From Candidatus Ruminococcus intestinipullorum (GTDB lineage: Bacteria; Bacillota; Clostridia; Lachnospirales; Lachnospiraceae), in assembly GCA_018883985.1 (NCBI GenBank), contig JAHLFA010000113.1, forward strand, positions 1 through 40,264: a DNA stretch of 40,264 bases. The letters are read 5' to 3'. Below the pieces are notes generated by a model, which was not told the DNA's origin, ran no database searches, and was given only the letters and a program-made list of their open reading frames with translations. Position 1 is the first letter of the stretch. Every line of letters starts with the position of its first letter. The position numbers and the translations under genes are program-made. This document shows, one piece after another, positions 1 to 9,355 of the stretch.

Positions 1-1399
1 GGCTTATGGTCTTGATAATGAAAAAGAACAAAAAATCATGGTATATGATTTAGGTGGTGGTACATTTGACGTATCCATTATTGAAATTGGTGATGGTGTT
101 ATCGAAGTATTGTCTACAGCAGGTGACAATAAATTAGGTGGAGATGACTTTGACCAGAAGATTACAGATTATATGCTTGCTGATTTTAAAGCAAAAGAAG
201 GTGTAGATTTATCTACAGATAAAATGGCACTTCAAAGATTGAAAGAAGCAGCAGAAAAGGCGAAAAAAGAGTTGTCTTCTGCTACAACAACAAATATCAA
301 CCTTCCATTTATTACAGCAACAAATGAAGGTCCAAAGCATTTTGATATGAACCTTACAAGAGCAAAATTTGATGAATTGACACATGATCTTGTTGAAAGA
401 ACAGCAGAGCCTGTAAATCGTGCATTGGCAGATGCAGGAATTTCAGCATCTGAATTAGGTCAGGTTCTTTTAGTAGGTGGTTCTACACGTATTCCAGCAG
501 TACAGGAAGAAGTAAAACGTTTAACAGGAAAAGAACCAAGTAAATCTTTGAACCCAGATGAATGTGTTGCTTTGGGAGCATCTGTACAAGGTGGAAAATT
601 AGCAGGAGATGCTGGTGCAGGAGATATCCTACTTCTAGACGTAACTCCATTGTCACTTTCTATCGAAACAATGGGTGGAGTTGCTACAAGATTGATTGAA
701 AGAAATACAACAATTCCAACAAAGAAGAGTCAAGTATTCTCTACAGCAGCAGACAATCAGACAGCTGTTGATATCAATGTAGTACAAGGTGAAAGACAGT
801 TTGCAAGAGATAACAAATCTCTCGGACAGTTTAGATTGGATGGAATTCCTCCAGCTCCACGTGGAATCCCACAGATTGAAGTTACATTTGACATTGATGC
901 AAATGGTATCGTAAATGTATCTGCAAAAGATCTCGGAACGGGAAAAGAACAGCATATTACAATTACAGCAGGATCAAACATGTCTGATGAAGATATCGAT
1001 AAAGCAGTAAGAGAAGCAGCTGAATTTGAAGCACAGGATAAGAAGAGAAAAGAAGCCATTGATGCTAGAAATGAAGCAGATGCAATGGTATTCCAGACAG
1101 AAAAAGCTTTAAAAGAAGTTGGAGAAAAATTAGATGCTACAGATAAAGCAGCAGTGGAAGCAGATGTGCAGGCATTGAAAGATGTTTTAGCAAAATCAGC
1201 TCCTGAAGATACAACAGAAGCACAAGTTGCTGAAATTAATGCTGCAAAAGAAAAGCTAATGGAAAGTGCTCAAAAATTATTTACAAAGATGTATGAGCAA
1301 GCAGGAGCAGCAACAGGTGGTCCAACACCAGAAGCAGGTCCAGCACCAGAAGGTTTTCAGGGAGATGACGTAGTAGACGGAGATTATAAAGAAGTATAA
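1..1399 (+). CDS. dnaK: Chaperone protein DnaK (Hsp70), 5' end missing
   Basis: The reading frame is open from base 2 at the window edge and ends in TAA, giving 466 visible residues; about 150-170 N-terminal residues lie outside. It starts at the AYGLDNE segment, followed by the Hsp70 signature [10 protein letters not shown] and the third signature [13 protein letters not shown]. Next come the interdomain linker and start of the substrate-binding domain ([17 protein letters not shown]), then the helical lid. The C-terminus is a Gly/Pro/Glu-rich tail ending [11 protein letters not shown]. DnaK is the cytoplasmic ATP-driven chaperone that works with DnaJ and GrpE. dnaJ follows after 16 bases, so the two are cotranscribed; hrcA and grpE would be expected upstream. 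Identity is certain; only the upstream extent is unknown. Confidence 0.98.
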   Translation, partial: AYGLDNEKEQKIMVYDLGGGTFDVSIIEIGDGVIEVLSTAGDNKLGGDDFDQKITDYMLADFKAKEGVDLSTDKMALQRLKEAAEKAKKELSSATTTNINLPFITATNEGPKHFDMNLTRAKFDELTHDLVERTAEPVNRALADAGISASELGQVLLVGGSTRIPAVQEEVKRLTGKEPSKSLNPDECVALGASVQGGKLAGDAGAGDILLLDVTPLSLSIETMGGVATRLIERNTTIPTKKSQVFSTAADNQTAVDINVVQGERQFARDNKSLGQFRLDGIPPAPRGIPQIEVTFDIDANGIVNVSAKDLGTGKEQHITITAGSNMSDEDIDKAVREAAEFEAQDKKRKEAIDARNEADAMVFQTEKALKEVGEKLDATDKAAVEADVQALKDVLAKSAPEDTTEAQVAEINAAKEKLMESAQKLFTKMYEQAGAATGGPTPEAGPAPEGFQGDDVVDGDYKEV

Positions 1400-1415
1400 G
1401 AAAAGGTAGATTATT

Positions 1416-2615
1416 ATGGCGGAGTCAAAAAGAGATTATTACGAAGTGCTTGGTGTAAGCAGAGATGCTGATGATGCTGCAATAAAAAAGGCATATCGTG
1501 TGCTAGCCAAAAAGTATCATCCAGATATGAATCCTGGAGATGCAGAAGCAGAGAAAAAATTTAAAGAAGCATCGGAAGCCTATGCGGTACTCAGTGATGC
1601 TGACAAACGTCGTCAGTATGATCAGTTTGGCCATGCTGCTTTCGAAGGTGGAGCTGGAGGAGCTGGCGGTTTTGGAGGCTTTGACTTCAATGGAGCAGAT
1701 TTCGGAGATATCTTTGGAGATATCTTCGGAGATTTGTTCGGTGGTGGAACAAGACGAGGTGGCCGTGCAAATAATGGCCCAATGAAAGGTGCAAATATTA
1801 GAAAAAGTATTCGCATCACCTTTGAAGAAGCTGTATTTGGATGTAAGAAGGAATTGGATGTTATTTTAAAAGATCCATGTACAACATGTAATGGAACAGG
1901 AGCAAAACCTGGAACTTCTCCTGAAACTTGTCCAAAGTGTGGCGGAAAAGGGCAGGTTGTTTATACAAGTCAGTCTTTCTTTGGAACAGTACAAAACGTG
2001 CAAACATGTCCAAATTGTGCTGGTTCTGGTAAAATTATTAAAGAGAAATGTTCTTCTTGTGCAGGAACAGGGTATACTTCTAGCAAGAAAAAAATTGAAG
2101 TTACTATTCCAGCAGGTATTGATAACGGGCAAAGTGTTCGCATTCGTGAAAAAGGAGAACCAGGTATTAATAATGGGCCAAGAGGCGATTTATTAGTAGA
2201 AGTTACAGTATCAAGACATCCAGTGTTCCAGCGTCAAGATGTGCATATTTTCTCAACAGTACCAATTACATTTGCACAGGCAACGCTAGGAGCAGATATA
2301 AAAATTCCTACGGTTGATGGTGCAGTTATTTATACAGTGAAACCAGGAACTAAGACAGATACGAAAGTACGCTTAAAAGGTAAGGGTGTTCCATCTCTTA
2401 GAAATCCACAAGTTCGTGGAGACCATTATGTCACTTTGGTTATTCAGACACCAGAGAAATTGAGTGCAGAGGCAAAGGATGCTTTGAGAAAGTTTGATGA
2501 ATTGACAGGGAATTCTTTGAATCAGCATCTAGAAGGAACAAGCGAGAAAAAATCAAAGAAAAAAGGTTTTATGAATAAAGTAAAAGAAGCGTTTGAAGAA
2601 GGCTTTGAAGAGTAA
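1416..2615 (+). CDS. dnaJ: Chaperone protein DnaJ (Hsp40)
   Basis: This 399-residue protein has every part of a type I DnaJ. The N-terminal J domain carries the HPD motif ([11 protein letters not shown]) that stimulates DnaK ATPase. A Gly/Phe-rich linker follows with a [14 protein letters not shown] repeat. The zinc-binding region has four CxxCxGxG motifs ([32 protein letters not shown]). The C-terminal substrate-binding domain and a basic-acidic tail complete it. It presents unfolded clients to DnaK in the cytoplasm. It starts 16 bases after dnaK and ends just before an intrinsic terminator, so it is the last gene of the operon. Length is slightly above the usual 370-390 residues because of the C-terminal tail. 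Confidence 0.98.
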   Translation: MAESKRDYYEVLGVSRDADDAAIKKAYRVLAKKYHPDMNPGDAEAEKKFKEASEAYAVLSDADKRRQYDQFGHAAFEGGAGGAGGFGGFDFNGADFGDIFGDIFGDLFGGGTRRGGRANNGPMKGANIRKSIRITFEEAVFGCKKELDVILKDPCTTCNGTGAKPGTSPETCPKCGGKGQVVYTSQSFFGTVQNVQTCPNCAGSGKIIKEKCSSCAGTGYTSSKKKIEVTIPAGIDNGQSVRIREKGEPGINNGPRGDLLVEVTVSRHPVFQRQDVHIFSTVPITFAQATLGADIKIPTVDGAVIYTVKPGTKTDTKVRLKGKGVPSLRNPQVRGDHYVTLVIQTPEKLSAEAKDALRKFDELTGNSLNQHLEGTSEKKSKKKGFMNKVKEAFEEGFEE

Positions 2616-2633
2616 AGGCACTTTTAACGTTTG

Positions 2634-2666
2634 AAGGAGTGAAAGGATAATTTCACTCCTTTTTTC
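2634..2666 (+). terminator. Intrinsic terminator of the dnaK-dnaJ operon
   Basis: An 11-bp stem (AAGGAGTGAAA with TTTCACTCCTT) encloses a six-base loop and runs into a T tract. It lies 18 bases after the dnaJ stop codon and before the convergent debranching-enzyme gene. Confidence 0.9.
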
Positions 2667-2688
2667 TATGCAAAAGAAGTTCTTCTTT

Positions 2689-4800
2689 TTAGAAATTTTG
2701 AGCAACAAAAATCATAACGGAGCGGCCACCTAATAGGATAGGAGAGGAAGTTTTAGGCATCTCTTCATCCGAAAACATAGATTTTTCTGGGTCACCTGTA
2801 TTGACAGCAATTTTCCAATTCCATCCATCAGGAAGCTTTGGAAGAGTAAGCTCTAAAGGTTTCCAGTATGCGTTGATAGCTAGAAAAACAGTATCCTCAG
2901 TTTGGGTAGAATCATGGAAACCAGAGAACAATAAGCAGATGCTATGTGAAAGATTGCTATAATCTGGTTCCCAAGGCTGCATGCCATGAATACTTGTGTG
3001 AGGAAAACCTAACGTACTGTCAGATAAATTTTTCCGTAAAATAGAATGTTTTTTGCGGAACGCAATCATATATTGGAAAAAATCAAAGAGGTCTTTATTT
3101 TTTTCCAAAAGAGTCCAATCTAACCAAGATATCTCGTTGTCTTGACAATATGGATTATTATTTCCATATCTAGTATCAGCAAATTCATCCCCAGATAAAA
3201 ACATAGGAGTTCCTCGACTACACATCAATACAGCTACTGCATTTTTCATCATACGATATCGAAGGGAAAGTACTTCAGGATTTTCAGTTTCTCCTTCTAT
3301 TCCACAATTCCAGCTAAAATTTGCATTTGCTCCATCGGTATTGTTCCACCCATTGGCTTCATTATGTTTCTCATTGTATGCATACAAATCATAAAGAGAG
3401 AATCCATCATGACAGGTGATAAAATTCACAGATGCGTTCTCGCCACGTTTTTTAGGGTTATATAAGTCAGGAGAACCAAGAATTCTTTGTGCAGCGATCC
3501 AGGCCAATCCTGAGTCACCTTTAAGAAAACAGCGAATGTCATCTCGATATTTTCCATTCCATTCTGACCAACGCCTCCAGGAAGGGAAAGAACCTACTTG
3601 ATAAAGACCTCCAGCATCCCAGGCTTCTGCAATTAATTTTACCCCACCTAAAATAGGGTCAAATGCAAGACTTTGTAGGAGTGGTGGCTGATTCATAGGG
3701 GAGCCGTCTTCATTACGACCAAGAATCGATGCAAGGTCGAAACGAAAGCCATCTACACGAAAATCGGTAACCCAATAGCGTAGGCAATCCAAAATAAGTT
3801 CACGGACAACAGGATGATTACAATTTAGTGTATTCCCACAACCACTGAAGTTGTAATATTGGCCATCTGGTGTCAGCATATAGTAAATATTATTATCAAA
3901 TCCCTTGAAAGAAAAACAAGGTCCATATTCGTTTCCCTCTGCTGTGTGATTGAATACAACATCTAAAATAACATCAATTCCATTTTCATGAAGTTTTCGG
4001 ATTACACTTTTCAATTCTAATCCCTCTTGATTGTACTCATCTGTAGAGGCATAGCTACTATTGGGGGCAAAGAAGCTAACAGAGTTATAACCCCAGTAAT
4101 CTAGAAGTTGATTGTCATCAATCATACGTGCATCACGCATTTCATCAAACTCAAAAATGGGCATAAGTTCAACTGTATTGATTCCAAGTTTTTTTAGATA
4201 GGGGATTTTTTCCTCTAATCCCCGAAAAGTACCAGGATGTTTTGTGTTAGAAGAAGCGTCTTTAGTAAATCCTCGTACATGAAGTTCGTAAATAATAGCA
4301 TCTTCAAGAGGAATATTGCTTCCCTTACTATTTCCCCAGTCAAAGTTATTATGAACAACTCTAGCACGGTATCCATGAGAAAAATCATTTTTACATCCCC
4401 AATGACTCTGTCCAGTTACAGCACGGGCATAGGGATCTAAAAGGATTTTACTTTTATCAAAGCGTAGTCCGTTTTTTTCATCATATGGCCCATCCAGTCG
4501 ATAGGCATATTCAAATTCTTCAATATCTAGACCAAAAACAATCATGGAGTAGACAAAGCCTATTTTGTAATGTTCGGGGAAAGGAAGAGCTGCATAGGGT
4601 TCTTTCGCACCACGATGAAAAAGGAGCAATTCGCAGGAGGTAGCACCATGGGATTGGATGGTAAAATTTACTCCACCAGGGATGATAGTCGCACCAAAGA
4701 AACGAAAGAAACCAGGTCGAACTTGAAAACCAGAAATTGTATCTAGAGGCTTTAGATGTTGTCCTGGTACTAAAATTAAGTCGGATGTATGTAGTGACAT
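2689..4800 (-). CDS. Glycogen debranching enzyme / isoamylase-type GH13 protein
   Basis: A 703-residue glycoside hydrolase of family 13 with an N-terminal CBM48-like domain (about residues 30-130), as in GlgX/TreX and isoamylase. The four GH13 regions are intact: region I DVVFNH (280-285), region II GFRFDLAS with nucleophile D355, region III AEAW with acid/base E392, and region IV HD (464-465). The expected reaction is hydrolysis of alpha-1,6 branches of glycogen or limit dextrins. No signal peptide is visible, so it should act on internal glycogen. The start has an AAGGAGA ribosome site. No other glycogen gene is adjacent, so it appears to be a lone gene transcribed away from the MATE exporter. 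Whether it is strictly GlgX or broader isoamylase cannot be decided from sequence alone. Confidence 0.9.
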   Translation of the reverse strand: MSLHTSDLILVPGQHLKPLDTISGFQVRPGFFRFFGATIIPGGVNFTIQSHGATSCELLLFHRGAKEPYAALPFPEHYKIGFVYSMIVFGLDIEEFEYAYRLDGPYDEKNGLRFDKSKILLDPYARAVTGQSHWGCKNDFSHGYRARVVHNNFDWGNSKGSNIPLEDAIIYELHVRGFTKDASSNTKHPGTFRGLEEKIPYLKKLGINTVELMPIFEFDEMRDARMIDDNQLLDYWGYNSVSFFAPNSSYASTDEYNQEGLELKSVIRKLHENGIDVILDVVFNHTAEGNEYGPCFSFKGFDNNIYYMLTPDGQYYNFSGCGNTLNCNHPVVRELILDCLRYWVTDFRVDGFRFDLASILGRNEDGSPMNQPPLLQSLAFDPILGGVKLIAEAWDAGGLYQVGSFPSWRRWSEWNGKYRDDIRCFLKGDSGLAWIAAQRILGSPDLYNPKKRGENASVNFITCHDGFSLYDLYAYNEKHNEANGWNNTDGANANFSWNCGIEGETENPEVLSLRYRMMKNAVAVLMCSRGTPMFLSGDEFADTRYGNNNPYCQDNEISWLDWTLLEKNKDLFDFFQYMIAFRKKHSILRKNLSDSTLGFPHTSIHGMQPWEPDYSNLSHSICLLFSGFHDSTQTEDTVFLAINAYWKPLELTLPKLPDGWNWKIAVNTGDPEKSMFSDEEMPKTSSPILLGGRSVMIFVAQNF

Positions 4801-4847
4801 GAAGTTGATCTCCTTCCTATCAGAAATAAAATGTTAGCAACAATTAT

Positions 4848-4853
4848 ATTATA
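4848..4853 (-). promoter_or_regulatory. Possible -10 box for the debranching-enzyme gene
   Basis: A perfect TATAAT lies on the minus strand 48 bases before the start codon. The hexamer 17 bases upstream (TAGTAT) is a poor -35, so this is only a candidate promoter, perhaps activator-dependent. Confidence 0.35.
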
Positions 4854-4894
4854 AGAGCATCCACGATGAAATACTAGATAAATTAAGTGAAATA

Positions 4895-4924
4895 TTTACA
4901 AATACTATTAAAATCCTATATAAT
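4895..4924 (+). promoter_or_regulatory. Sigma-A-type promoter of the MATE exporter gene
   Basis: TTTACA and TATAAT are separated by 18 bases. The -10 box ends 35 bases before the ATG at 4960. Confidence 0.65.
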
Positions 4925-4959
4925 AAAAAGCAATACATAGAGGAAATAGGAGAGGAAAA

Positions 4960-6354
4960 ATGAGTGAAAAACGAGGGATATTTAAAAATATTGAAGAACC
5001 AGATATTGACTGGAAACAGTTTTATGTTGGGATTCTCGCCTTGGTTCTTCCAATGGCACTTCAAAATCTTATTAATGTAGGAGTTTCAGCAGCCGATGTA
5101 ATTATGCTAGGAGCTGTAGGAGAAAAGGCATTATCAGGAGCCTCTCTTGCAGGACAGATACAGTATATTATGACCTTATTTTTATTTGGTCTAGCTTCAG
5201 GAGCCACAGTACTTACAGCTCAGTATTGGGGAAAGAGAGATATCGTTACCATTGAAAAGGTGCTTGGACTTGGAATGAAAGCTGCTATTTGCATTGCTAT
5301 CGTATTTTTTATAGCTGCTCAGGCAATTCCATCTACTTTGATGCAAATTTTTTCAAATGACCCAGAGGTAATTGAGCAAGGGGTAAAATATTTAAGAATT
5401 GTTAGTTTTTCTTATATTTTCATGGCAATGACACAAACGTACTTATACATTATGAGAAGTGTAGAACGTGTTGTAATTGCAACAGTGGTGTATTTATGTT
5501 CTTTGATTTGCAATATTATTATCAATGCAATCTTGATTTTTGGACTTTTGGGTATGCCAGCCATGGGAATTCAAGGTGCTGCAATAGGAACGCTAATTTC
5601 CCGTATTTTAGAGCTAGTACTTGTATGTTTCTATTCAAAATTTAGAAATAAAGAAATAAAGTTTCGTGTCCATTATTTTTGGAAAACGGATAAGATTCTT
5701 GCATCAGATTTTCTAAAATATGCATTTCCTGTAGTGATTAATGAGTTAATGTGGGGGATGGGTGTTGCAGCAAGTACAGCTATATTAGGACATATGGGAA
5801 GTGCAGCAGTTGCAGCAAACTCAGTAGCACAAGTTGCAAGACAATTAGCAACAGTAGTTGCATTTGGTTTATCAAGTGCCACTGCAATTTATCTTGGAAA
5901 GACGATTGGTGAAAAGAAATTTGAACATGCAAAGGCATATGCAAGAAGATTTGCATTTTTAAGTATTGTAATGGGTGTAATAGGAGGGATTCTTATCCTA
6001 ATCGTTTCCCCATTTATAGGCTCTGTTATGACATTGACACAGGAAGCTAAGGAGTATATGCAGTTTATGTTTTTTGTAATGTCATATTTTGTAATGGCAC
6101 AAGCATTTAATACTACAATGATTGTAGGGACATTTCGTTCAGGTGGAGATACAAAGTTTGGACTGATTTTGGATGTGGCAAGTATGTGGGGATGTTCCAT
6201 TTTATTAGGATTTTTAGGAGCATTTGTATTCAAATTAAGTGTACCAGTTGTGTACATACTTTTGATGAGTGATGAATTGGTAAAATTACCGATTTCATGG
6301 AAAAGATACCGAAGCTATAAGTGGCTTAAAAATGTGACAAGGGATGTTTCATAA
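4960..6354 (+). CDS. MATE family multidrug/toxin efflux transporter
   Basis: A 464-residue integral membrane protein with about 12 hydrophobic segments arranged as two homologous halves. The first half opens with VLPMALQNLINVGVSAADVIMLG, typical of MATE/NorM-DinF transporters (LP..L..L...D...vG). The second half repeats it around FPVVINELMWGMGVA. MATE proteins export organic cations, drugs or metabolites in exchange for Na+ or H+ at the cytoplasmic membrane; the substrate cannot be predicted here. It is preceded by its own promoter and a GGAGAGG ribosome site. Its stop codon lies inside the loop-proximal part of a bidirectional terminator, so it is monocistronic. Confidence 0.93.
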   Translation: MSEKRGIFKNIEEPDIDWKQFYVGILALVLPMALQNLINVGVSAADVIMLGAVGEKALSGASLAGQIQYIMTLFLFGLASGATVLTAQYWGKRDIVTIEKVLGLGMKAAICIAIVFFIAAQAIPSTLMQIFSNDPEVIEQGVKYLRIVSFSYIFMAMTQTYLYIMRSVERVVIATVVYLCSLICNIIINAILIFGLLGMPAMGIQGAAIGTLISRILELVLVCFYSKFRNKEIKFRVHYFWKTDKILASDFLKYAFPVVINELMWGMGVAASTAILGHMGSAAVAANSVAQVARQLATVVAFGLSSATAIYLGKTIGEKKFEHAKAYARRFAFLSIVMGVIGGILILIVSPFIGSVMTLTQEAKEYMQFMFFVMSYFVMAQAFNTTMIVGTFRSGGDTKFGLILDVASMWGCSILLGFLGAFVFKLSVPVVYILLMSDELVKLPISWKRYRSYKWLKNVTRDVS

Positions 6355-6367
6355 CATCCCTTGTTTT
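6337..6367. terminator. Bidirectional terminator overlapping the MATE stop codon
   Basis: A perfect 12-bp stem (ACAAGGGATGTT with AACATCCCTTGT) closes a four-base loop. The MATE stop codon (6352-6354) straddles the loop and the start of the right arm, so the last codons encode the left arm. It sits between convergent genes and probably serves both strands. Confidence 0.8.
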
Positions 6368-7387
6368 CTACTTCTTTTGTAATTTTGCCACTTCTTTTAA
6401 TGCTTGAATAGATGCCATAGGAATTCTTCCTAAAGGATCTGGTCCAATATTGAGAAGATAGTTGATTCCAAGACTATTTAAGTGTTCTTTGATTTCAAAG
6501 ATTTCATGGCCTGTTTTAAAATCTTGATCATGGTAGGAAAATCCCCAAGAATGATTCATCGTTGCAGCTGTTTCATAAAGTCCATATGGAGAAGGCTTAA
6601 ATCCATCCACAGAGTTGTAGTCTAAATTTTCTTGTGTGTTTTCTTCTATTTTTTCTGGTATTTCATTATCACCTAAGGAAACATAATCGTATGTTCCATT
6701 TCCAAGACGAGAATTGATCAAACAGTTTGGTTGCAAACGTTTTACAGTATCATAGATTTCCTGACTTTGTTCTACAGAAAGTGTCATAGGCATGTCAAAC
6801 CATGCAGTACAGATTTCGCCATATTGTGTCATAATTTCCTCGATTTGTGGTAAAATTTTATTTCTAAAACAAATCTCAAAATTCTTTTCACCTGTAAAAT
6901 CCCAACTATTATCCCAAGTAGTTCCAGCTGTTTCAATATGATTGGATAAATATCCACCACCATTTGGGTCATGCCAGTCTAAATCTTGAGAGTAATAGAT
7001 ACCGAATTTTAGTCCATGTTTCTTACAAGCAGCTGAGAGTTCTCCTACAACATCTCTGTGGAAAGGGGTGGCATCGTATACGTTATAAGAATCTACTTTG
7101 GAATGGTACATAGCAAATCCATCATGATGCTTTGTAGTAACTACTAAATAAGACATTCCACATTCTTTTGCCAAGCATACCCATTCCTCTGCATCAAAAT
7201 AAACTGGATTAAATGCTTTTGCAAGCTGTCCATATTCTTCATTTGGAATTTGAAATTTAGATTGAATCCATTCTGCATAGGCACTGGATTGTTGTCCACG
7301 ATATTCTCCAGCAAGCAGAGAGTATAGCCCCCAGTGAATCATCATCCCAAATTTCGCATTTTTAAACCATTCGATATTTGTATTCAT
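6368..7387 (-). CDS. Alpha-L-fucosidase, GH29 family, cytoplasmic
   Basis: A 339-residue GH29 alpha-L-fucosidase. The ATG at 7387 is chosen over one 18 codons upstream because an AAGGAGA ribosome site lies just before it and the family's EWFKNAKFGMMIHWG start follows at once. Further signatures are TTKHHDGFAM (about 84-93) and TAWFD, with D198 the likely catalytic nucleophile by family analogy. It should release terminal L-fucose from host or dietary glycans. There is no signal peptide, so the substrate is probably an imported oligosaccharide. The protein ends after the TIM-barrel and lacks the C-terminal beta-sandwich of longer GH29 enzymes. It is divergent from an AraC-type regulator that probably controls it. 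The exact linkage preference is unknown. Confidence 0.9.
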   Translation of the reverse strand: MNTNIEWFKNAKFGMMIHWGLYSLLAGEYRGQQSSAYAEWIQSKFQIPNEEYGQLAKAFNPVYFDAEEWVCLAKECGMSYLVVTTKHHDGFAMYHSKVDSYNVYDATPFHRDVVGELSAACKKHGLKFGIYYSQDLDWHDPNGGGYLSNHIETAGTTWDNSWDFTGEKNFEICFRNKILPQIEEIMTQYGEICTAWFDMPMTLSVEQSQEIYDTVKRLQPNCLINSRLGNGTYDYVSLGDNEIPEKIEENTQENLDYNSVDGFKPSPYGLYETAATMNHSWGFSYHDQDFKTGHEIFEIKEHLNSLGINYLLNIGPDPLGRIPMASIQALKEVAKLQKK

Positions 7388-7500
7388 AACAATCTCCTTT
7401 TGTTTATGTAGTATAGACATATTGTAAAAAGAAAAAAGCACTTATACAAGAGGGAGAAATGACAGAAATGAGGAAAGAATGTCGGGTTTTCGAATCTCTA

Positions 7501-7529
7501 TTGTTATCGGATGTCCTATTTGGTAAAAT
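7501..7529 (+). promoter_or_regulatory. Promoter of the AraC-type regulator next to the fucosidase
   Basis: TTGTTA and TAAAAT are separated by 17 bases, with the -10 box 26 bases before the ATG at 7556. Confidence 0.55.
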
Positions 7530-7555
7530 GAACCTAGAATATGTGAGGTGAGGTC

Positions 7556-8419
7556 ATGGATAAAACATATGAGGGGCTTAGAATTCCTTTTAATTTAGAA
7601 AGCGTACAGTTTTCAGTCTGCCACATATCATTAAATACATTTACAGTGGCTATTCCAGGGCATGTGCATGGTGACGGTTGCTATGAGATACACTATGTGG
7701 TAGATGGATATGGTATTTTGCAAATGGCAGATAGGTCGTATACGATTACTCCAAACACATTATATGTTACGGGACCTGGTGTTTATCATGAACAAATTCC
7801 AGACCAGCGTAGTCCTATGAAAGAGTATTGTATTTATATTCAGCTGGAAACATGTAGTATGAAAGATTATTTTTTAGATAAATTTCTAGACAAAGTACAG
7901 TGGTTTGGACAAGATACACAAAATATAGAGAGTATTTTTCAAACTATTTTTGATGAATTGGAAAAGAAAAAAATAGGATATGAAATTGCGATTAAAACAT
8001 TATTTCAGCAATTGATTCTTCGAGTAACAAGAAATTATGAATATGAAAGTGAGAAGGACTTCACCTTGTCTAGAGTAGAAAAGTCAGACAGTATGAGTCT
8101 AACGGTAGAAAAATGTTTTTTATTCGAATATGCAACGATTACATTGGAAGAATTGGCGAAACGATTGGGGATTAGTACTAGACAAACAGAACGATTTTTA
8201 AAGGGAAAATATGGGGAAACATTTCAACAGAAAAAAACACATGCGAGGATGTCGGCAGCCGTTTCATTTTTGATGGATTCTAATCGAAGTATAGCAGAGA
8301 TTGCAGAAATATTGGGATATTCTTGTGGGGAGCATTTTTCACATGCATTTCGAAAATATTATGAAATAAGTCCAAGAGAGTATCGCAGAAAGCTGTATCA
8401 AGAAAACTTCAATCCGTAA
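7556..8419 (+). CDS. AraC family transcriptional regulator (cupin sensor + HTH)
   Basis: A 287-residue AraC/XylS regulator. Residues about 20-100 form a cupin-type sugar-sensing domain, with HVHGDGCYEIHYVVDG typical of the ligand/arm region. Residues about 190-280 hold two helix-turn-helix motifs, ending in the family signature IAEILGYSCGEHFSHAFRKYYEISPREYRR (read in segments). It is divergent from the alpha-L-fucosidase gene with a 168-base shared intergenic region, so control of that gene, probably activation by a fucose-containing sugar, is the simplest role. That role is inference. The ligand is unknown. Confidence 0.9.
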   Translation: MDKTYEGLRIPFNLESVQFSVCHISLNTFTVAIPGHVHGDGCYEIHYVVDGYGILQMADRSYTITPNTLYVTGPGVYHEQIPDQRSPMKEYCIYIQLETCSMKDYFLDKFLDKVQWFGQDTQNIESIFQTIFDELEKKKIGYEIAIKTLFQQLILRVTRNYEYESEKDFTLSRVEKSDSMSLTVEKCFLFEYATITLEELAKRLGISTRQTERFLKGKYGETFQQKKTHARMSAAVSFLMDSNRSIAEIAEILGYSCGEHFSHAFRKYYEISPREYRRKLYQENFNP

Positions 8420-8423
8420 AGTG

Positions 8424-8452
8424 TGGATGGCAGAAAAAAATTGTGTTATAAT
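8424..8452 (+). promoter_or_regulatory. Extended -10 promoter of the Mrp-like ATPase gene
   Basis: TGTTATAAT is a perfect extended -10 (TGnTATAAT). The -35 at 17 bases, TGGATG, is weak, as tolerated by extended -10 promoters. The -10 lies 33 bases before the ATG at 8486 and just after the AraC stop codon, so the ATPase gene has its own transcript. Confidence 0.65.
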
Positions 8453-8485
8453 AACAAAAGATTATAGAAAGAGAAGGTACGGTAT

Positions 8486-9325
8486 ATGGCAGAAGAATAT
8501 ACAAATGGATGTTCAGAAGAGAGTTGTTCTGGATGCTCTCATGCAGGAAGCTGTTCTAGTGAAAAAAAGACAGCATCTGCTCCACAAAAAGCACCTGCAA
8601 ATGTAGGGTCACAAGTAAAGAAAGTAATCGGTGTTGTAAGTGGAAAAGGCGGTGTTGGAAAATCACTTGTTACAGTATCTCTAGCACGTATGATGATTGA
8701 GAAGGGCTATACAGCTGGAATTTTAGATGCAGATATAACAGGCCCATCCATTCCAAAGATGTATGGGATTCATGAAATGGCTATTGGAAATGAAATGGGA
8801 ATGTTACCATGTACAGCAGCAGATGGTACAAAGATTATGTCTGTTAATTTGCTGCTTGAAGAAGAAGAAACTCCTGTAGTTTGGAGAGGACCTGTTATTT
8901 CAGGCGTTGTTACACAATTTTGGACAGATGTCATTTGGGGGGATTTAGATTACTTATTTGTAGACATGCCACCAGGAACAGGGGATGTACCACTTACAGT
9001 TTTCCAATCACTTCCAGTAGATGGGATTGTTATTGTAACATCTCCACAGGATTTGGTTCGTATGATTGTAAAGAAAGCATATAATATGGCTGTGCAGATG
9101 GATGTTCCAGTGCTTGGATTAGTAGAGAACTATAGTTATGTGAAATGTCCAGATTGTGGAAAAGAAATTCAAATTTTTGGCGAGAGCCATATTGAGGAAA
9201 TCGCAAAGGAACTTGGTGTTCCACTTCTTGGAAAGATGCCACTTGATTCAGAGCTTGCAAGAAAAGTGGAAGAAGAGAAGTTTTATGAGGTGATAAATCC
9301 ATATTTACAAGATGTGGAATTGTAG
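8486..9325 (+). CDS. Mrp/Nbp35-like P-loop ATPase, Fe-S cluster carrier
   Basis: A 279-residue Mrp/Nbp35/ApbC family ATPase. The deviant Walker A is GKGGVGKS (53-60), followed by DADITGPS, the family's switch region, and MPPGTGD (161-167). A C-terminal CPDC (C221, C224) is the pair that bridges the labile Fe-S cluster in the dimer. The N-terminus has four cysteines (C9, C14, C17, C23) spaced C-x4-C-x2-C-x5-C, resembling the N-terminal cluster motif of eukaryotic Nbp35 (C-x13-C-x2-C-x5-C). The protein is expected to assemble and hand over Fe-S clusters to apo-enzymes in the cytoplasm. It stands alone with its own promoter; the neighbours give no client. Family assignment is sure; specific client proteins are unknown. 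Confidence 0.93.
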   Translation: MAEEYTNGCSEESCSGCSHAGSCSSEKKTASAPQKAPANVGSQVKKVIGVVSGKGGVGKSLVTVSLARMMIEKGYTAGILDADITGPSIPKMYGIHEMAIGNEMGMLPCTAADGTKIMSVNLLLEEEETPVVWRGPVISGVVTQFWTDVIWGDLDYLFVDMPPGTGDVPLTVFQSLPVDGIVIVTSPQDLVRMIVKKAYNMAVQMDVPVLGLVENYSYVKCPDCGKEIQIFGESHIEEIAKELGVPLLGKMPLDSELARKVEEEKFYEVINPYLQDVEL

Positions 9326-9332
9326 GATGGAG

Positions 9333-9350
9333 AGGGGGATTACTCCCCCT
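9333..9350. terminator. GC-rich hairpin between convergent genes, weak terminator
   Basis: AGGGGG and CCCCCT pair around a six-base loop in the 30-base gap between two convergent stop codons. The T tract is poor on both strands, so termination here may be inefficient or need Rho. Confidence 0.45.
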
Positions 9351-9355
9351 TAACA

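Noticed and set aside
1681-1745. Short tandem repeats in DNA (GGAGATATCTT units)
   Set aside because: They encode the Gly/Phe-rich linker of DnaJ ([12 protein letters not shown]), an expected low-complexity part of the protein.
5889-6257. A 122-codon minus-strand open frame inside the MATE gene
   Set aside because: Antisense to transmembrane-coding sequence, with low-complexity composition that mirrors the real gene.
8421-8606. A 61-codon open frame overlapping the start of the Mrp-like gene
   Set aside because: It covers the extended -10 promoter and the first codons of the ATPase in another frame, and its basic composition looks like a shadow.
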